16,045 bases of DNA. It comes from Lachnospiraceae bacterium (GTDB lineage Bacteria > Bacillota > Clostridia > Lachnospirales > Lachnospiraceae). This document shows, one piece after another, positions 14,440 through 16,045 of this stretch. The first letter of the stretch is position 1; every line of letters starts with the position of its first letter. The stretch is from the NCBI GenBank assembly GCA_014804385.1, contig JAAUZW010000036.1:98436-114480 (forward strand), read 5' to 3'. The position numbers and the translations under genes are program-made. The notes under the pieces are model-generated. The model searched no databases, had not been told where the DNA came from, and saw only the letters and a program-made list of their open reading frames with translations.

Positions 14440-15080
14440 AAGGTCTTTTGAGAAATAATATATACGGAACACTTTCAAATGCGAAAGTATTCTCCAAATT
14501 TATGAGTTTATTCGGAATTTTCGGTGTCGTTGTGCCTGATCAGACGGTGCAGATCGGTTTTGTGATGATAGGTATTATCGGATTTTCCGTGAGTACGATC
14601 ATTGTTACAAAGAATGAGTTCACTACGAAATGGGGAAAATATAAATTAACCTTACCGGTAAAACGGGCGGATATTGTCAAAAGCCAATATTTAAACCAGG
14701 TGATCTGGCTGCTTGTCGGAACATGTTTTGTCGGAATTGAACTTGGTTTGTCATGCCTTTTTCACGGATGTCCTTTTGACCAGCCTATTGACATTCTTAC
14801 GATGTTTGCGTTGGCAATCAGCATGTGTCTTTTTATGGGAGCCATATTCTTTCCGCTCTTCTATGCAGGCGGGGCGGGAAAAGGCGAAGTATTCTGGATC
14901 ATTGCCATACTCTGCGCGTTCGGCATTGATTGTACGCTCGTCACGATATTGAATGGTCTGTTGGAGCCGGGAATTACGACCATCGTATTCGGGGCAGTTG
15001 CTTTGATCGTATTTTCATTGACAGCTTTTGGAGTGTCTTATCTGTTAACCGTCGCTATCTATAGCAATAAGGAATACTAA
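14436..15080 (+). CDS. ABC-2 type permease
   Basis: 214 residues with about six hydrophobic segments. The early loop NEFTTKWGKYKLTLPVKRADIVKSQYL (about 61-87) is the signature of the small ABC-2 permease family (ABC2_membrane_5) found in YtrA-controlled operons. It overlaps the ATPase gene by four bases and completes a three-gene unit: regulator, ATPase, permease. The active transporter probably needs a homodimer of this protein with two ATPases. Its TAA stop overlaps the TAG of the convergent hydrolase gene, and no terminator hairpin is present between them. Confidence 0.9.
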   Translation: MKGLLRNNIYGTLSNAKVFSKFMSLFGIFGVVVPDQTVQIGFVMIGIIGFSVSTIIVTKNEFTTKWGKYKLTLPVKRADIVKSQYLNQVIWLLVGTCFVGIELGLSCLFHGCPFDQPIDILTMFALAISMCLFMGAIFFPLFYAGGAGKGEVFWIIAILCAFGIDCTLVTILNGLLEPGITTIVFGAVALIVFSLTAFGVSYLLTVAIYSNKEY

Positions 15081-15799
15081 ACCTTATCAATCGTAAAGAC
15101 AATTTCGGATTTCCCGTTGGAATCTTCATATTTGCTGCTATAAGTTTCAAATCCTATAGTATTTCGCTTTGTATTGTCATCTATTTTTATCTGCTCAATA
15201 TTCTTTATATGTGAGATCAGCTTTTTCTTACTGTATTTTTCACTGCTATGTCCACATATGTATTCCGTAAAGTCTAATTTTAACGTATTTTTTATGGTCT
15301 CATACAAGTCATTCATAGACAATGAACCATAATTGAATAGCCATAGTCCCTCATTTAAAGCATCGCCTGCAACCAGAAGTTTTTCCTCTGGTATTAGCAA
15401 ACCGACAGACCCCTTTGTATGCCCTGCTAAAGAAACAACAATCACATTTTTATCTCCTAAAGATATTTTCTGACCAATCTCTATATCTTTCAAATCATAC
15501 GTCTTTGGGTTCTTTTTTTCAAAATACTGTATAACATCCCATTCTTCCCGTAACGCATAAACAGTGTCAAACCAATGATTTCCTCCAATATGATCTGGAT
15601 GTCCATGGCTGTTTATCACCATATATGGAGTAGAAATATTGTCCTCAACAAAAGTTCTCAAATCGCGATTCCCATATCCTGTGTCTATCAAAAGAGCAAG
15701 CTTACTCCCTTTCACAAGTGTACAATATACACCTTCATCTTCCGCAATCTGCCATATATTTTCACTTATTTCGGTATATTCATACATTTTTCCACTCAT
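15077..15799 (-). CDS. MBL-fold metallo-hydrolase
   Basis: 240 residues from ATG at 15799, eight bases after GGAG. The frame is open upstream to a TTG at 15868, but no ribosome site supports the longer form. The metallo-beta-lactamase fold is shown by the HxHxDH motif in NSHGHPDHIGG, the later GHTKGSVG, GDALNEG and the C-terminal CGHSS. Together these supply two-metal ligands as in glyoxalase II-like and other MBL hydrolases. No signal peptide, so it is cytoplasmic. The substrate cannot be told. The segment from 15080 rightward looks more AT-rich than the genes to its left, which could mean a different origin. It converges on the ABC permease with a four-base overlap of the 3' ends. Confidence 0.88.
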   Translation of the reverse strand: MSGKMYEYTEISENIWQIAEDEGVYCTLVKGSKLALLIDTGYGNRDLRTFVEDNISTPYMVINSHGHPDHIGGNHWFDTVYALREEWDVIQYFEKKNPKTYDLKDIEIGQKISLGDKNVIVVSLAGHTKGSVGLLIPEEKLLVAGDALNEGLWLFNYGSLSMNDLYETIKNTLKLDFTEYICGHSSEKYSKKKLISHIKNIEQIKIDDNTKRNTIGFETYSSKYEDSNGKSEIVFTIDKV

Positions 15800-15864
15800 A
15801 TTTTCATCTCCAGAATCCTGATTTGTTGAATTATTCAATGCCATTAGGCATCTGTAATTTTGTA

Positions 15865-16045
15865 TCAAAGCATAATGTCATTATTCTCACAAAATTTTAA
15901 TACATCTTCCTCAAACAAACTATAATTTATTTTTCCTCTCTTGGAAACAGATTTTACAGAGGCTAATACATTATTTGCTATTAATTTCTTCTTTGTGGAA
16001 ATATCAGCTTTAACATATTCTTCATAATCAATTTGCAAACTTACG
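15865..16045 (-). CDS. 3' end of an unidentified gene entering from the right edge
   Basis: On the minus strand a frame is open from the window edge to TGA at 15865-15867, giving the last 59 residues or so (QIDYEEYVKADISTKKKLI, then NVLASVKSVSKRGKINY, ending CENNDIML). The sequence is lysine-rich and looks coding. No domain is recognised from this tail. It ends 66 bp before the start of the MBL hydrolase, on the same strand, so the two may share a transcript. Confidence 0.55.
   Translation of the reverse strand, partial: VSLQIDYEEYVKADISTKKKLIANNVLASVKSVSKRGKINYSLFEEDVLKFCENNDIML

Overview
The window looks like a chromosomal segment of a spore-forming, low-to-moderate GC Clostridia, probably a Lachnospiraceae-type gut anaerobe. 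The reasons are a complete spoVT gene, an anaerobe-type CoA-disulfide/polysulfide reductase with a rhodanese domain, GHKL/LytTR signalling genes, a small YtrA-type GntR operon with an ABC-2 transporter, and strong SD sequences with sigma-A promoters. The genus assignment is inference.

Layout. 1-1670 (minus): the 5' part of a CoADR-rhodanese flavoprotein that runs off the left edge. 1944-2486 (plus): spoVT, ending at a symmetric hairpin shared with a small XRE regulator (2568-2810, minus). 2936-4606 (plus): a large polytopic membrane protein resembling the LIC_10190 / GT-C-like family. Its promoter overlaps an 18-bp palindrome lying between it and the XRE gene. 4739-9568 (plus): a signalling block of LytTR response regulator, GHKL histidine kinase, lipoprotein sugar-type solute-binding protein, and membrane HD-GYP phosphodiesterase. 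9613-10665 (minus): a TetR regulator followed by a membrane-anchored FMN-binding protein, with a 25-bp operator-like palindrome over the promoter. 10742-10920: a decayed, internally deleted copy of the gntR-ABC operon found further right. 11045-12898 (plus): an intracellular GH20 hexosaminidase with its own promoter. 13194-15080 (plus): GntR (YtrA type), ABC ATPase and ABC-2 permease as a tightly packed operon. 15077-15799 (minus): an MBL-fold hydrolase preceded by the 3' end of an unknown gene that enters from the right edge.

Most notable is the signalling block. The kinase and regulator genes overlap by four bases. Immediately after the kinase gene lies a tandem 20-bp repeat carrying two LytTR-type half-sites (ACCGTTTAT and GCCGTTTGT), 10 bp upstream of a -35/-10 pair that would drive the solute-binding protein and HD-GYP genes. 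The binding protein has no transporter permease beside it, and the HD-GYP protein has a helical extracytoplasmic domain between two membrane segments. The layout suggests a ligand-sensing relay in which the LytTR system sets expression of a binding-protein/HD-GYP receptor pair that controls cyclic dinucleotide turnover. That reading is inference.

The second notable feature is the scar at 10742-10920. It is a gntR-ABC remnant about 94% identical over 135 bp to the intact operon, and it leaves the GH20 gene between two direct repeats.

No tRNA, rRNA, CRISPR array or complete insertion sequence was seen.
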